Shown piece after piece: positions 12,201 to 22,100 of a DNA stretch of 64,000 nucleotides. The stretch covers positions 62,001 to 126,000 of the forward strand of contig WBMZ01011547.1 in the NCBI GenBank assembly GCA_013400975.1. Reading direction: 5' to 3'. Made by a program: the position numbers and the translations under genes. The DNA is from Atrichornis clamosus. Its lineage: Eukaryota; Chordata; Aves; Passeriformes; Menuridae. Under the pieces are notes generated by a model. The model saw only the letters and a program-made list of their open reading frames with translations, ran no database searches and had not been told where the DNA came from. Positions within the stretch are counted from its first letter, which is position 1. Every line of letters starts with the position of its first letter.

Positions 12201-12577
12201 CAACAGCCCCTCACGTTTGCTTGTTTTGAAATTCAAGGAGCTGCAACGTCCCGGCCCACAGGCTCCCTGACAAATCCCGCCGTCCGGGGGGATCCCCAGT
12301 CGTCGGGCGGGGCTCGACGTCCCCCAGACCGCCCCTCACCTTCTCCAGCATCTGCCGCTCCTGCTCCAGCCCCGCCGCCTCCAGCTGCTCCTCTTCCTTC
12401 AGCATGGCCGGCGTGATCACCGCCGCCTCTGCGTGCTCCCCCATCTCGGCGCCCAGCGGTTCTGCAACGAGCGCACGGTTACTCACAGCCACTGCCGGCC
12501 GGTCACCCGCGGCCGCCCCCGGCCGTGCCCCGTGCCCGCCCCTCACCGCCGCCGCTGCCCGTGTTGCGGGCGGGCAT
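94..12577 (-). CDS. HELLS: HELLS (LSH/SMARCA6) lymphoid-specific helicase, 5' part, 14 coding exons
   Basis: SNF2-family ATPase that, with CDCA7, remodels nucleosomes so that DNA methyltransferases can act on repeats and heterochromatin in the nucleus. Joining 94-236, 741-902, 1879-1975, 2655-2851, 3431-3574, 3833-4015, 5463-5687, 6402-6443, 6915-6979, 7072-7108, 7599-7658, 8682-8804, 12340-12461 and 12547-12577 (complement) gives one open frame of 543 codons plus 2 nt; every junction is GT-AG and every phase agrees. Visible: N-terminal acidic/coiled-coil region (about residues 15-80), Lys-rich linker, Walker A DEMGLGKT with Lys at residue 254 (the human position), [12 protein letters not shown] box at 354-357, [11 protein letters not shown] at 379-389, and [12 protein letters not shown]. 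Human HELLS is 838 residues, so the C-terminal helicase lobe lies beyond the left edge. Identity is certain from near-continuous similarity to the family as I know it; no break or frameshift is seen. Confidence 0.97.
741..902 (-). CDS. HELLS: HELLS coding exon 13
   Basis: 54 codons, phase 0/0, residues 443-496: [20 protein letters not shown], then [26 protein letters not shown] and LLGNSE. This closes the first ATPase lobe. The acceptor is CATTTCAG and the donor is GTATCT. Confidence 0.98.
1879..1975 (-). CDS. HELLS: HELLS coding exon 12
   Basis: 97 nt completing the split Ser, then [18 protein letters not shown] and [14 protein letters not shown]. The acceptor is ACTATAG. The donor is a weak GTTTTC, but homology and phase fix the boundary. 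Confidence 0.95.
2655..2851 (-). CDS. HELLS: HELLS coding exon 11 (DEGH box)
   Basis: 197 nt, phase 0 in and phase 2 out, residues 345-409 plus a split Ser. Contains the Walker B/DEAH-type box as DEGH (354-357), motif [14 protein letters not shown] (379-389) and [18 protein letters not shown]. The acceptor is TTTTTGTAG and the donor is GTAGGT. Confidence 0.98.
3431..3574 (-). CDS. HELLS: HELLS coding exon 10
   Basis: 48 codons, phase 0/0, residues 297-344: [20 protein letters not shown], then [20 protein letters not shown]. This is the ATPase-lobe segment between motifs Ia and [11 protein letters not shown] is a family signature. The acceptor is TTTTACAG and the donor is GTATCT. Confidence 0.97.
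3833..4015 (-). CDS. HELLS: HELLS coding exon 9 (Walker A)
   Basis: 61 codons, phase 0/0, residues 236-296. Contains [20 protein letters not shown] with the ATP-binding Lys at residue 254, then [18 protein letters not shown] (motif Ia region) and FKRFTPE. The acceptor is ATATGCAG and the donor is GTAAAA. All catalytic residues expected in this stretch are intact. Confidence 0.98.
5463..5687 (-). CDS. HELLS: HELLS coding exon 8
   Basis: 75 codons, phase 0/0, from [20 protein letters not shown] to [18 protein letters not shown]. The last part is the start of the SNF2 ATPase domain, including the [11 protein letters not shown] element that precedes the nucleotide-binding loop. The acceptor is TCTGTAG and the donor is GTATGG. 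Confidence 0.96.
6402..6443 (-). CDS. HELLS: HELLS coding exon 7
   Basis: 42 nt, 14 codons, phase 0/0: [14 protein letters not shown], matching the [10 protein letters not shown] segment of the family. The acceptor is TTCCAG and the donor is GTATGT. Confidence 0.92.
6915..6979 (-). CDS. HELLS: HELLS coding exon 6
   Basis: 65 nt, phase 1 in and phase 0 out, encoding [19 protein letters not shown] and SKE. The basic KKKRGR cluster is a candidate nuclear localisation signal. The acceptor is TTATAG and the donor is GTAGGC. Confidence 0.93.
7072..7108 (-). CDS. HELLS: HELLS coding exon 5
   Basis: 37-nt exon encoding [12 protein letters not shown] and ending in phase 1 before GTAATG. It corresponds to the GKNSIDASEEKP stretch of human HELLS as I recall it. 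The acceptor is TTTTCTAG. The split Gly codon is completed by exon 6. Confidence 0.88.
7599..7658 (-). CDS. HELLS: HELLS coding exon 4
   Basis: 20 codons, phase 0/0: [20 protein letters not shown], a Lys/Arg-Glu helix continuing the N-terminal coiled coil. The acceptor follows TTGTTTAG and the donor is GTAAGA. Too short to stand out as an open frame; found by homology and splice phase. Confidence 0.92.
8682..8804 (-). CDS. HELLS: HELLS coding exon 3
   Basis: 41 codons, phase 0 on both sides, beginning ARTSWDRES and including [20 protein letters not shown]. This is the charged, predicted coiled-coil segment of HELLS. The acceptor is GGCCAG and the donor is GTAGGT. Confidence 0.97.
9446..9745 (-). 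mobile_element. CR1 LINE 3' fragment, minus orientation
   Basis: Starts with ATAGAATCATTTAG, the reverse complement of the CR1 3' tail. It continues through the CR1 3' region, including CACTAAACCACATC, TTCCAATGCTTGAACACCCC, and CTTGTTACCTGGGAGAAGAG followed by ACCGACCCCCACC and GGTAGTTGTAGAG. A stretch of the usual consensus between the first two blocks appears deleted. 5'-truncated, as most avian CR1 copies are. The boundaries are approximate. Confidence 0.88.
11221..11270 (+). mobile_element. Short CR1 3'-end fragment, plus orientation
   Basis: AGATCTTTAAGGTCCCTTCC, then AACCTAAACCATTCTATGATT, is the last 50 bases or so of a CR1 element with its ATTCTATG-type tail. Only the extreme 3' end remains. 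Confidence 0.8.
12340..12461 (-). CDS. HELLS: HELLS coding exon 2
   Basis: Encodes [15 protein letters not shown], then [18 protein letters not shown] and ERQMLEK (122 nt, phase 1 in, phase 0 out). The [18 protein letters not shown] block is a hallmark of the HELLS N-terminus. The acceptor follows GTTGCAG and the donor is GTGAGG. An internal Met at 12444 could be a secondary start. Confidence 0.93.
12547..12577 (-). CDS. HELLS: HELLS coding exon 1 (start codon)
   Basis: The ATG at 12577-12575 begins [10 protein letters not shown] and stops in phase 1 at a GTGAGG donor. The human protein also starts MPA and has GSGG at this point, which is why this start is preferred over the in-frame ATG at 12444 in exon 2. 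The exon joins exon 2 across an 85-nt GC-rich intron, forming a split Glu codon. Confidence 0.85.
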
Positions 12578-12801
12578 TGCCCGCTCCGGCCCCGCTCCCG
12601 CGCGCGCCGCCTCACCGCCCGCCTCGCGAGAACAAAAACCGCGCGCTGCCCAAGCCGCGCGAGAGGTGGCGCCGTTCTCGCGAGACCGCCAGCTCAGCTC
12701 CGCCCCGCCCCGTGTACGGGCGGGGGCCATCTTGGCTCCTGGCAGGCTCCTGGCACAGCGGCCGCACGCCTTGAGGAGCCGCCCGGCTGTGCCGTGCCCC
12801 T

Positions 12802-12973
12802 AGGAATGGCCTGTCCAGGAAGCAGGTGGAGTCACTGACCCTGGAAGTGTTTAAGGAAAAACTGGACATGGCGCCTAGTGGCATGGCCTAGTTAACAGGG
12901 TGGTTTTCGGTGATAGGTTGGACTCGATGATCCCAGAGGTCTTTTCCAAACTGATGGATTCTGTGGTTCTGTC
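12802..12973 (+). mobile_element. CR1 LINE 3' fragment beside the HELLS promoter
   Basis: Recognisable CR1 3' region: GGAATGGCCTGTCCAGGAAG, GGTGGAGTCACTGACCCTGG, GTGTTTAAGGAAAAACTGGA, GGTTGGACTCGATGATCCCA, then the tail GATTCTGTGGTTCTGT. About 170 bp, plus orientation, strongly 5'-truncated. It starts about 70 bp beyond the YY1-type motif of the HELLS promoter. Confidence 0.9.
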
Positions 12974-15900
12974 CCGCTCTCCTCCGCCGGCAGGAGCGGT
13001 GCCGGTGACCCTTGCTGTATCGACACCTGCAGAGCGGGACATGGACCTGCCTGGTCGGCTCCAGCACGGGCCTGACGACTTCCCTGCATACTGCTGGTTG
13101 TGCCACGAGGGGGCAGCGGAATGCTGGAAGCTGCGAAGGGAGCTGCACGTTCCCCAACCGACGGAAAACCTTCTCTCCCAAAACAGGGACTATGTTAAAA
13201 TAAATATTTCCAGTGTTCAGAGCACAAACGCCTTAGCTCCACCTAAATAACACACAAGCTGTCAAAATAACAGGGCTTATCGCCTCGAGTGTTGTGCTGG
13301 TAATTGTCTGCGCCTGTTTGTCAAATGAACCACTATTTTAAACTTGTATGCAAGCGGTGCTCCTAGTTCTGAAAAGAGACCTGGAAAGGGGGAGGAAAGA
13401 AAAAGCAGAAGGACAAATAAGTCTAGTAAACTGAGGTGGATGGCATTCTTCTCATTCCCAAAGCCTGACAGGCCTATTCTGGATAATGTGGTTTATGGAA
13501 AAAGCGATTCTGCTCCACAAGGCATAGCTTAGAGTTTAACAGGAGATGGTTCTGCATCCATTTGAGGGAATGTTAGCAGGGAGGAATGTTACTAATCCCC
13601 AGTAAAGTTATTTTATTGGCATTGTAGTCGAATTCAGCCTTTTTCAAGCTTCTATTTTACTTGCAAATATTCTGAAGATATCATAGCCAATAAACAAGAC
13701 CTTTATTTTCTAAGGCACCTTTCATTCTGTGAAACCTAAAGTGCTTTCCAAACTATACCATTAAAGTAGAAAAATCACCTAGATGACAACTGAAAGCTGG
13801 TATATGGTGGTGGCTTCAGTGGCTCTCAATACCAGTTGCAGGCAGGAAGCGGGGATGAAGATGTAACTAGAACTTAAGGAGCACTTGGGAAAATTGCAAA
13901 GATTTTGTCTGAGATACAAATGATAACACCTCTACAACTTTAACAAAAAAACACCATAAGATCTTTCCTTCCTGGAAATTGTGAGGAGCACTGTATCTCT
14001 TATCCAAAGAAAATTAGCTTCTCAGTAAAATACATAAGAGAATACAAATGTTCCATCTCACTCCTTTATCCATACACGTTATTTTATTACATCATTTAAA
14101 CCATTTTTAGAAATGTGAGACAGACATAACTCCACCTTACATCAGATTATCACTTAAATGAGACAGCTTTGTTGCAGCCATTTCCTGCTCTGCCCAACAC
14201 CTTGCCTGCAAGCAGTTTGGGATGGGAAGGGATTTGCTTGTGGATAGTGGAGTTCTGGCTCCCTGTGAGTGGCTCAGCTTCACAATTGCCATTCATTTTG
14301 GCAGGGAGAGACTGTGCTGCTGTGCAGGGACCCTCATCCTCCCTTCCACCACAGCTGCCATGGCTGCATCCACGTCCATGTGCCCATGGATGCCCTGCTG
14401 TTCCCTGCAGTAGGAGAGGGGTTCTATTAGTTCCTAGGAGAGTATTTATTTGCCTTTGTGTGCAGTGTGTTTCTGTGTTCAACTACTTGTAATTTAGGTC
14501 TAGAATATTATTTTCCCTCTTTATTGGTAAAAGTCATCAAATGATTGAATGGTATGTAATTAGCCATCTCTTTGGTTACATTCTTATATCCAACATCGAC
14601 AAAACTTGATGCAGTGAAAACTTTGTAAAACATGCTTTAAAAAAATATATTCCAGATAAATGCTACCACATCAATCAGTTGTGGTTGAAACCTGTTGGAC
14701 ACATACCATTGTCTGTTTTTAACATCCCACAAATATACAGACACTTAGAAGGGGAGTGTGCAAAAGATTCATGTCCTGTCTTGCAGACAAGGGCAATTAG
14801 CCTGGCTTAGCACACGTGAGTAAAGTGGTGTCTACAAACATCCTCCTCCAGATCCACCAAATTCCACTATGTGGAATGAGTATGTGCTGTTTGTCACTGC
14901 TCCTCTCCAACTGCTCTCAAGACTGACATCAATATTTGATATTAAAAGTCTGAGGTAACAAGGGGAATAAGGCAGTGCTTATGTAAATTGTTCATGGGTT
15001 AGATTCTTAGGAATTGGGAATAGGGCTATTTCCCCAGCAAAAGATGTTTAATGGCCAGAGCTGAGAGCATCTTCCATAAGTGTAGCAGGATCCAAAAATT
15101 TATGTGTCTCCATGGCATAAATCTCCACTCACTGCTTAGCCCAAGCAAAGAAGTTGTAACATGTAGCTTTTATCCAGCAGCAATTTATTTTACCTCATTA
15201 GTCAGTGACTTGTTACTGCAGTGCAGAAAGTCACCAGTCCATCACTTTTTGTTTCAGAAGATGAAAGTCTCTCATAACACACCTGGATGCTTCTATAGCC
15301 TAATGCAAGGTGCAGAGAAAGATGAACCTAATGGCACGGAGGGGGCTGGGGGAAATTACAGTGCAAGAGAGCAGATAAGATTTAGAAAAATGCAGATTGT
15401 AAACAAAGACGTTTCTGTTCTCAGGTTGGCCAAGTGGCTGCTGCTAAGTCACAGTAGCCCTGGGTTGTCGCCTTTGAGTTTTACTTGTCACTTTGGTATG
15501 CAATACAAGAATGTGTGTCGTTTCATCATGCTCCTTGCCTGCACAGCTTACCTAATTAATTTACTACAAAATGTAAAACTAGTTCCTTGTACTAATTGCC
15601 CTGTCTGCTGAATGACCATAGAGGAAGTTGGGACTTTGAAATAAGATGGTTTTCTTTAGATGAGAGAAATGAGACATACAAATTCAGGCTATTTTGTCTT
15701 TTTCTTATTCCTTCACAATATATGTACAAAGCTTTCCTCTTCCTGATAAAATGAGAAAGTCTCCAAAGCACTCCAGCAGACAGCAGTAGCGTCCCTGACA
15801 TTCGCTCACTGGTGTTCAAATTTAAATTTTGTTCTGTTTTTTGTGTTTTGGGTTTTGTTTTGTTATTGTTTCCTTAAGGATTAAAGATTGCTGACACACA

Positions 15901-18900
15901 GCAGTAGCAGCTAAGGAGACTGGTTGCTCTTCCTCATAGTAACAAACATACTTGCTATGACTAAAAGAAAGAATACAGCAGGATTCTCTTCTCCATTCAC
16001 AAGCACAGTCTTCAAATGGTCAGAAATTTCAGAGATCAAGTCCAATGAGTTGGCAAGTTTAACTAAAATTCCTGTCACTTAAAGTTATATATCGAGCTGG
16101 GAGATACGTAGGAAAAAATTAGGGAAGTGTCTGGGGTCTGGGCAGGTAACCAGCATGCTGTATATACAGTAACACTAGATGGCTGCACAGTCTCCGAGAA
16201 ACTGCTGTTGTCTGCAAGTTTGATTATGTAGCTTGTGGGCCTGAAATACACATGGTAAGATGTGTTGATCAGCAAAGTGTGTTTGTGTGCCAGCCCCTCT
16301 GTGTTAGCAGTCCAGTTCTCTGAGCTGGCAGGCAGCACTGCAGCTGCAGGCATTTGCTGACATCTGGATGTAAGCATCCCACCAAATAACATGAATATCA
16401 TACTATGGTGAGGCAGCCTTCCTACAGACTTGCTGTGTCTCTCTCAGCGGGAGCTGAACCACATGTGAGGCAGCTCCTGGGACATTCATTCCCAACCTGG
16501 CCTTTTGAGAAACCTGATATCCCCATAACTGCCAGGCAAAAGGTGGGGTGTGCAGGGGGAGGCAGAAACCTCTGTGGCCATCCAACTGTAATCAGCCATA
16601 TTTGTTTGTTTACAAGGACGCCTAAATAATACCACCCACCATTCTGTACATCAACATCTCAAGGTTTCTCAGCACATACAGCTCTCAGGTTTCTAGCTCC
16701 TGTTGCAGCATGCAGCCTGGACCTGACAGAGCAGGATTAGGGTTGTCAGGGAAAACGATTGATAGTGGGATGTTACACTTCAGCAGGTAATCATTTCTCT
16801 TTGGGGTCAGGATGCTTCTTTGAAAAGATGCTGCAAAAGTGACAAAATAATCACCACGTAAGTCTGATGGTTTTGGTGTGCTCTTAATCTGGTGTTTGAA
16901 TACACAGCTTTTATTCATACATTACATAAAAGATTGCTTGTGTTTTCTCACTGTGATCAGGTCTGGATGTTTCGGTATCTCTTCTCCTAACTGAGAATAC
17001 AACATCTGCTAAAAAATGACAGTTTTATCCAGCTCATCACCTCGTCCAAGTCTTTCAAGCTTAAGTTCTGTCAGCAATGTGTTCCCTGGCTTACATTTGA
17101 GTAATTGCAAAAAAATCCCTTTCTAGTTTCTCTGCCCATAATTGTTTGGCTCTTCATAATGACTTGTGGCTGTGCATTCACGTAGCCACCAACTTCATGC
17201 ACAATGAGAAACAGTAGTCAACCTGATAACCTTCTGCTTAACACTACATTCTGCTCTCACTTGACATGTATACATACTAGGATCAGAGCTTACGACTTCA
17301 TTTCCAGGCACTCCAGGAAGGTAAGGTGGAACCAAACCCTGAAAGGCACCCAACTTTATTTGACAAAGCTCCTGGTACCTAAACCACCTCTTTGCTTGTG
17401 GCTGCAAGAAATGAAAATATTACAGTTGAGGCAGAGAGGAAGAGCACAGAAGTCCTTCCGTGCTAGTGTTTGCTACCTGCCATCACTCTTGCCAATTTGC
17501 CAGTGAAGCCTGGAGGTCCCAATATCCCAAAAATTGCAGCCTGGACCCACTGGATGTTGGGAGTTCACAGGCTTTCTAAGGGATCTGGAAAAGCTGGTCA
17601 CAGGATGCAGCTTTGTGTGTGCTGCACAGCAAACCACAGAGGTGTGGGCTCAGGGAGTCGTCACCTAGGTTTGAACATGCCAACTCCCTGTTCTCCCCAC
17701 AGTCAGAGTCAGCTCCAACCAGGAATGATTACATTCTTGAGTGTCACATGAGACAATGACCTCTAAGTCATGCTGAAAAAAAAACCCCTCTTGTGAAATT
17801 TTTGCTGGCAGGCAAAGCAGGAGCACAAACATCTTTGAGCTCAATGTATACCAAACATGCATTACTACAGGTTGAGGGCACAGAGTGGGGAGACATATAT
17901 GTACAGGCAAACCCCAGCACTGATGACATATGAGAGTGATCGAAGCACAGAATATTCAAAAACTCTGTCCATGGGTAATAAATTGGCTCCTTCTTTTGTG
18001 GCTTTTGATTACAGGGATTCAGCTGTATCTGATGACAGCTGATTTACATGAGACAATCAGTCTTGTCTTTTGGTAACTCCTTCAGAACTGGGATAGCTAC
18101 AATCTTTATCACCAGCTAATGCTTTTTACTCATTTCATCCTCATTACGAATATCAGGAAATGCTGCACCATTAGCAAACCCATGGTTTAACCCCAGCCGT
18201 CCAGAGGACCAGATTCACAGTCACATTCAAATTGTCTTCTCAAAGGCTTCTGGAGCCACAGCCATAGTGGTGAGGGACCTGTCAGTACCCTTAAATTTTT
18301 TTTTTTCCCAGGGCTTAGTCAACATCATTAATAAGCTTAGACTGCCTCCAGGAGAATCTACTTGGTACATGGTTTGCCTGCAATTGTACTTAACATGATT
18401 TATTTATATTTTATAATATAGGACCCAAAATTCACTTATGTGGACAGTAAAGGAAAGTTACTCTCTCCCTTAAAATCCCATTCCTTCTGATTCCTCCATG
18501 CTTAGTTTTTTGCTGACTCATAAGTGACTTCCACTATGCAAGAATGTGTTGATCTCCAGCGACAGGCAGCAGCATACACAGACACAGAGTCTCCAGCCTG
18601 GTAAGTCCAGCATGTGTCAAAGATGTGGGATCAGGCAGCCACAAATGGCTCCCTGCAACCTTGGTGGGGTGGAGAGCACAGCCCTTAATAAATGCTTTTA
18701 GCATATCTGCTGAGAAGTGAAACTCCCTTCCCTTACACTCACCACAGCACAAAGGTATTTTGAATCCTACAAAAGGCATGCCAAAAATCAAATTTTTCCA
18801 TCAGCAGAGAATATGAGGAATGTGTGTATCTGGTCTGTTGGGCTCAAAGGGGGAGATGATTAATCACCAGCAAGGGAGGATGACTGTAGATGGCAAGTCA

Positions 18901-19063
18901 GCATCTCTAAGTATTTTGTTTTCCCTCCCCTCATCTTTCTCCTTTTAAAATGAATTCTAAGAGATTGTTTATAGTAGAGTCCCCTCTGCATGCCTTGGCA
19001 TCTTGTCTGAAGTCAGCAAGTCACATCCTTTGTGCCAGCATTCAGAAAACACTGTCTAGAAGA

Positions 19064-19111
19064 CAATCAAGAAGTCAATCAAGAAAGCAATCAAGAAGTC
19101 AATCAAGAAGT
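19064..19111 (+). repeat. 12-bp minisatellite-like tandem repeat, 4 units
   Basis: Four head-to-tail copies of CAATCAAGAAGT at 19064, 19076, 19088 and 19100. The second copy ends AAG instead of AGT; the others are identical. Confidence 0.95.
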
Positions 19112-22100
19112 ACAGTGGTTCAGGAGTAGCTGTAGGTGAGCCCTTGGAGAGGGACTGAGATAGTCAGTAGAGGGCACCTGGATGGAATCCCAGCCTCACT
19201 GGACCCACTGAGTATTTTGCCCCATCAGAGTATATTCTCTCCTCACCAAACTTATGTCAAAATTCTCAGGATTTCACCAGAATTTTTTTGCACCTCTAGA
19301 GTCTGCTGTTGATGAAAGTTTCTGTTGTGATCCAGTCAGATTGTACAGTCCAAAAATGAATGACTCAACATATGGGATAAGCACAAGACAAGCCATGATG
19401 AGTGGTAGCCTAGTGATGCTCTGCTTTTTAAACTCCCAAGTCACAGAAAGTATTACAGTATGACAGTACAAACCACATGTGGAAACAACAGAGGAAAAAC
19501 TACAAGACCTGTGCTGGTAGAGATACTGCACTTGGATTTAAATGTAAAACTGAAGTTTTTATGCAACTACAGTCATTAAGAGTCATGTAATATTCACTGA
19601 ATAACAGAGTAGTTCATATTTGCACCTAGGCAGAATTCTTGCTCAGATCAGTTCCTGCCCTATGGTTTCAGTTGGATACACTGTTCTCCATTTTGTCTTA
19701 AGCTCTTGACTGGAAATGAGGCATTTCCTTTAGTACTGTTACACTGAGACCAAGATCTATCTCAGTTATAAAGTATTCCAGATTTACAGGGAACGGGAAA
19801 CACTGTAAAAGTGTGAAAGGGCAGCCTTTTCCTCTTTCTTTTAAGTAAGAGAAAAGGAAAAACCCACTAAGCCTTTTTCATATTTTCAGAAGGTTTTATG
19901 CTGTGGTTTTGATCCTGAACAGGTGGAAATACTAACGAAGCCAGTGATTTTCCTCCAAAGGAAAATTGGTTTTGATAAAAAGTGTACATACAGCTGTCTC
20001 TCTGGTGTGAACCTGTTCTTTAGCCTTAGTGCTGGGTACACAGGGAGAACACCCACATGCATCTACTTAGTACAGACATCGCAGAAGGGCGTGGTGCCGG
20101 GTAAGAGGTGATCCACTACAGATCAAGCGAGCTCACCCTCTGTGGGGCGTACCAGAGTGCTGTGCAAGGTAACACAGGCACTGCAGGGCTAGCACTGACC
20201 TTTCTCTTTTCCAAAAACACTAAACGTTGGCCCTAGGACCGAAGCAGGAATCACCAGGAACCATGAGCTATCAGGACACTACTGTGCAAGTCATATGAGT
20301 GCAGCTCATCAGTCATTAGAGTACTGCTCATGTGGAAATAACTCCTCACCAGTAAACCTGGCTTACAGCAAAAAGACAAAGAAATCTGAGCACTGGGGAC
20401 TAACATAAGTACATGCCAGTAGGAGGGTTCAGGACATATTGTACAGACTATTTGTAAAGACATGTTTTTGGCATTCTGAGTCCATAAATAATGTTTGCGA
20501 AAAGGTATTAGGTACCTTCCCCAAGGGCTGCTAGAAAAAAGGAATAAGCAGACCAGAAGGAGCTTAGGCACATTCCAGTTTGGGGAGGAGAAAGAGGCTG
20601 CAAAGACATCTCTAGCAGACTTATTATGGTACTTTTATGAAACGTTTGCCTTTTTTACCCAGAGGGCAGGGGTGAGGGAAATATGATTCCTTGCTCTGAC
20701 AACAGTGGAGATCGAATGCTGTATCTGCATGGACCACACTCTCTTCTCTTGGAGCCACTCCTCTAAAGGTGTCCTAAGCTAGACTGACAGCAGCCAGAGG
20801 GGGTTCTGGCAGCTGCTTATATCCCAGGAAGTGGCAGGTATATGAACTTATCACACCAAACTTGGGAAAAGGAGGGAAATGAGGAAAATATTTGGATTTA
20901 CACAAACAAATCTTGCCTTGCTCCATTCTTATTTACGAGGTTGATACAGGACAAAATATCACCTCTTCAACCCAAATAAATCAGCACCATGCACAGAGCA
21001 CTGCAAATCTGCTGATGTCCTTACTGTGATCCCACTGGGACCTCAAGCCCTCACAATTAAAAGAAATGGATTGCAATGATAAAAGAGAATTATCTTTGCT
21101 TTGCCATCATATACTTAGTAAACTCCCATGAAAACTTAGCAAATTCCCCCTGCTGCTTCCCCAAATATCTGTGCCTCAGGCCCAAACTCAGTTACTCCTT
21201 TAATCCTGTGCAGGAGATCCAAGATCAAAGTTGGTGGGACTTTGTTTCATCGCAGCTATTCCCAGCACCATCCCTGGAATTCAGACAGCTGCTGGTTTTC
21301 ATTCCTCAGCCATGGGCTAGCCAGATCTGACACTTCAGTGTTAACCCTTGGTTTTGGCATGAATGATGAACTGGAGTCTGTCTCCTGAAAACTCCCCTGC
21401 TCTGCAGCAGATGACTCACCTTCACTGTGGTACCCCATAGGAATAAATTAGTCACTGGTGTTTGCTCCATGGGCACCAAAATTCCAGTGGCAAAGGAAGG
21501 GATCGGTCTGCAATCTGGGATCTTCTGAGATGGAAGGTGATCTCTAACTGTCCATTATATTATCCCTGGGAGAGAGGGAAGAGAATTGAAAACATGAAAC
21601 ATTTACTGGAAAAAACAAGACCAGCCCTGTATTTAATCAAAACATTTTGTTTTGTTCCACTTGTAATTATTTCCATCCAATGAAAAAATACTTTAGCAAA
21701 TAACATGACAGTTCCCTTCCATGGGCAAAGAAAATAAGAAGCCATGTCAGTTCCCGTACAATGCTACAGTGAAGGTGATGTATTTTTAATGCTGTGTTGA
21801 AATTTTCTTTACTTGTATTGCAGTAATACTGAATGCATCAATTTATGTTTAACGATCTATTGTGTTCAGTGTCTGTTAGGGTAGTGGTTGGAAAACCAAA
21901 GATTTGTGGGGAAAAAAGCTGCAGTGACACTTCATTTCCCCTGAAAGTCATGAGAATGTGAATATGAACGTTGAATAAGCTCACATGACTGACTGGGGCA
22001 GAGGTTCCAAGTAGATGAAGACCAACCTGAGAGCCCAGGGAATTATTGCCATTGTCAGCTATGCTGGTACCTTGCATTTTTTAAATTGGAAACTCTAGTT

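Larger units (their letters stand above)
8805..12339. other. HELLS intron 2 (largest in the window)
   Basis: 3.5-kb intron between coding exons 2 and 3. It holds two CR1 fragments (listed separately) and no further exon I can support; the plus-strand open frames here are repeat-derived or chance. Confidence 0.8.
12240..12770 (-). promoter_or_regulatory. HELLS CpG-island promoter
   Basis: Dense CpG tract covering coding exons 1-2 and the presumed transcription start. There is no clear TATA box. It holds a perfect palindrome TCTCGCGAGA at 12676-12685 (the BANP/Kaiso-type motif of housekeeping CpG islands), a one-mismatch copy CCTCGCGAGA at 12622-12631, and an AAGATGGC YY1-type motif on the minus strand at 12726-12733. 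YY1 sites are usually close to the start site, which would put transcription start near 12,730. The start position is inferred, not shown. Confidence 0.75.

Noticed and set aside
12404..12838. Several overlapping open frames over the HELLS CpG island
   Set aside because: These are the stop-poor shadows expected in very GC-rich DNA; only the minus-strand frames with conserved HELLS sequence are kept.
15051..15611. 186-codon open frame on the plus strand
   Set aside because: Composition is that of translated non-coding DNA, with no similarity to a known family and no supporting signals.
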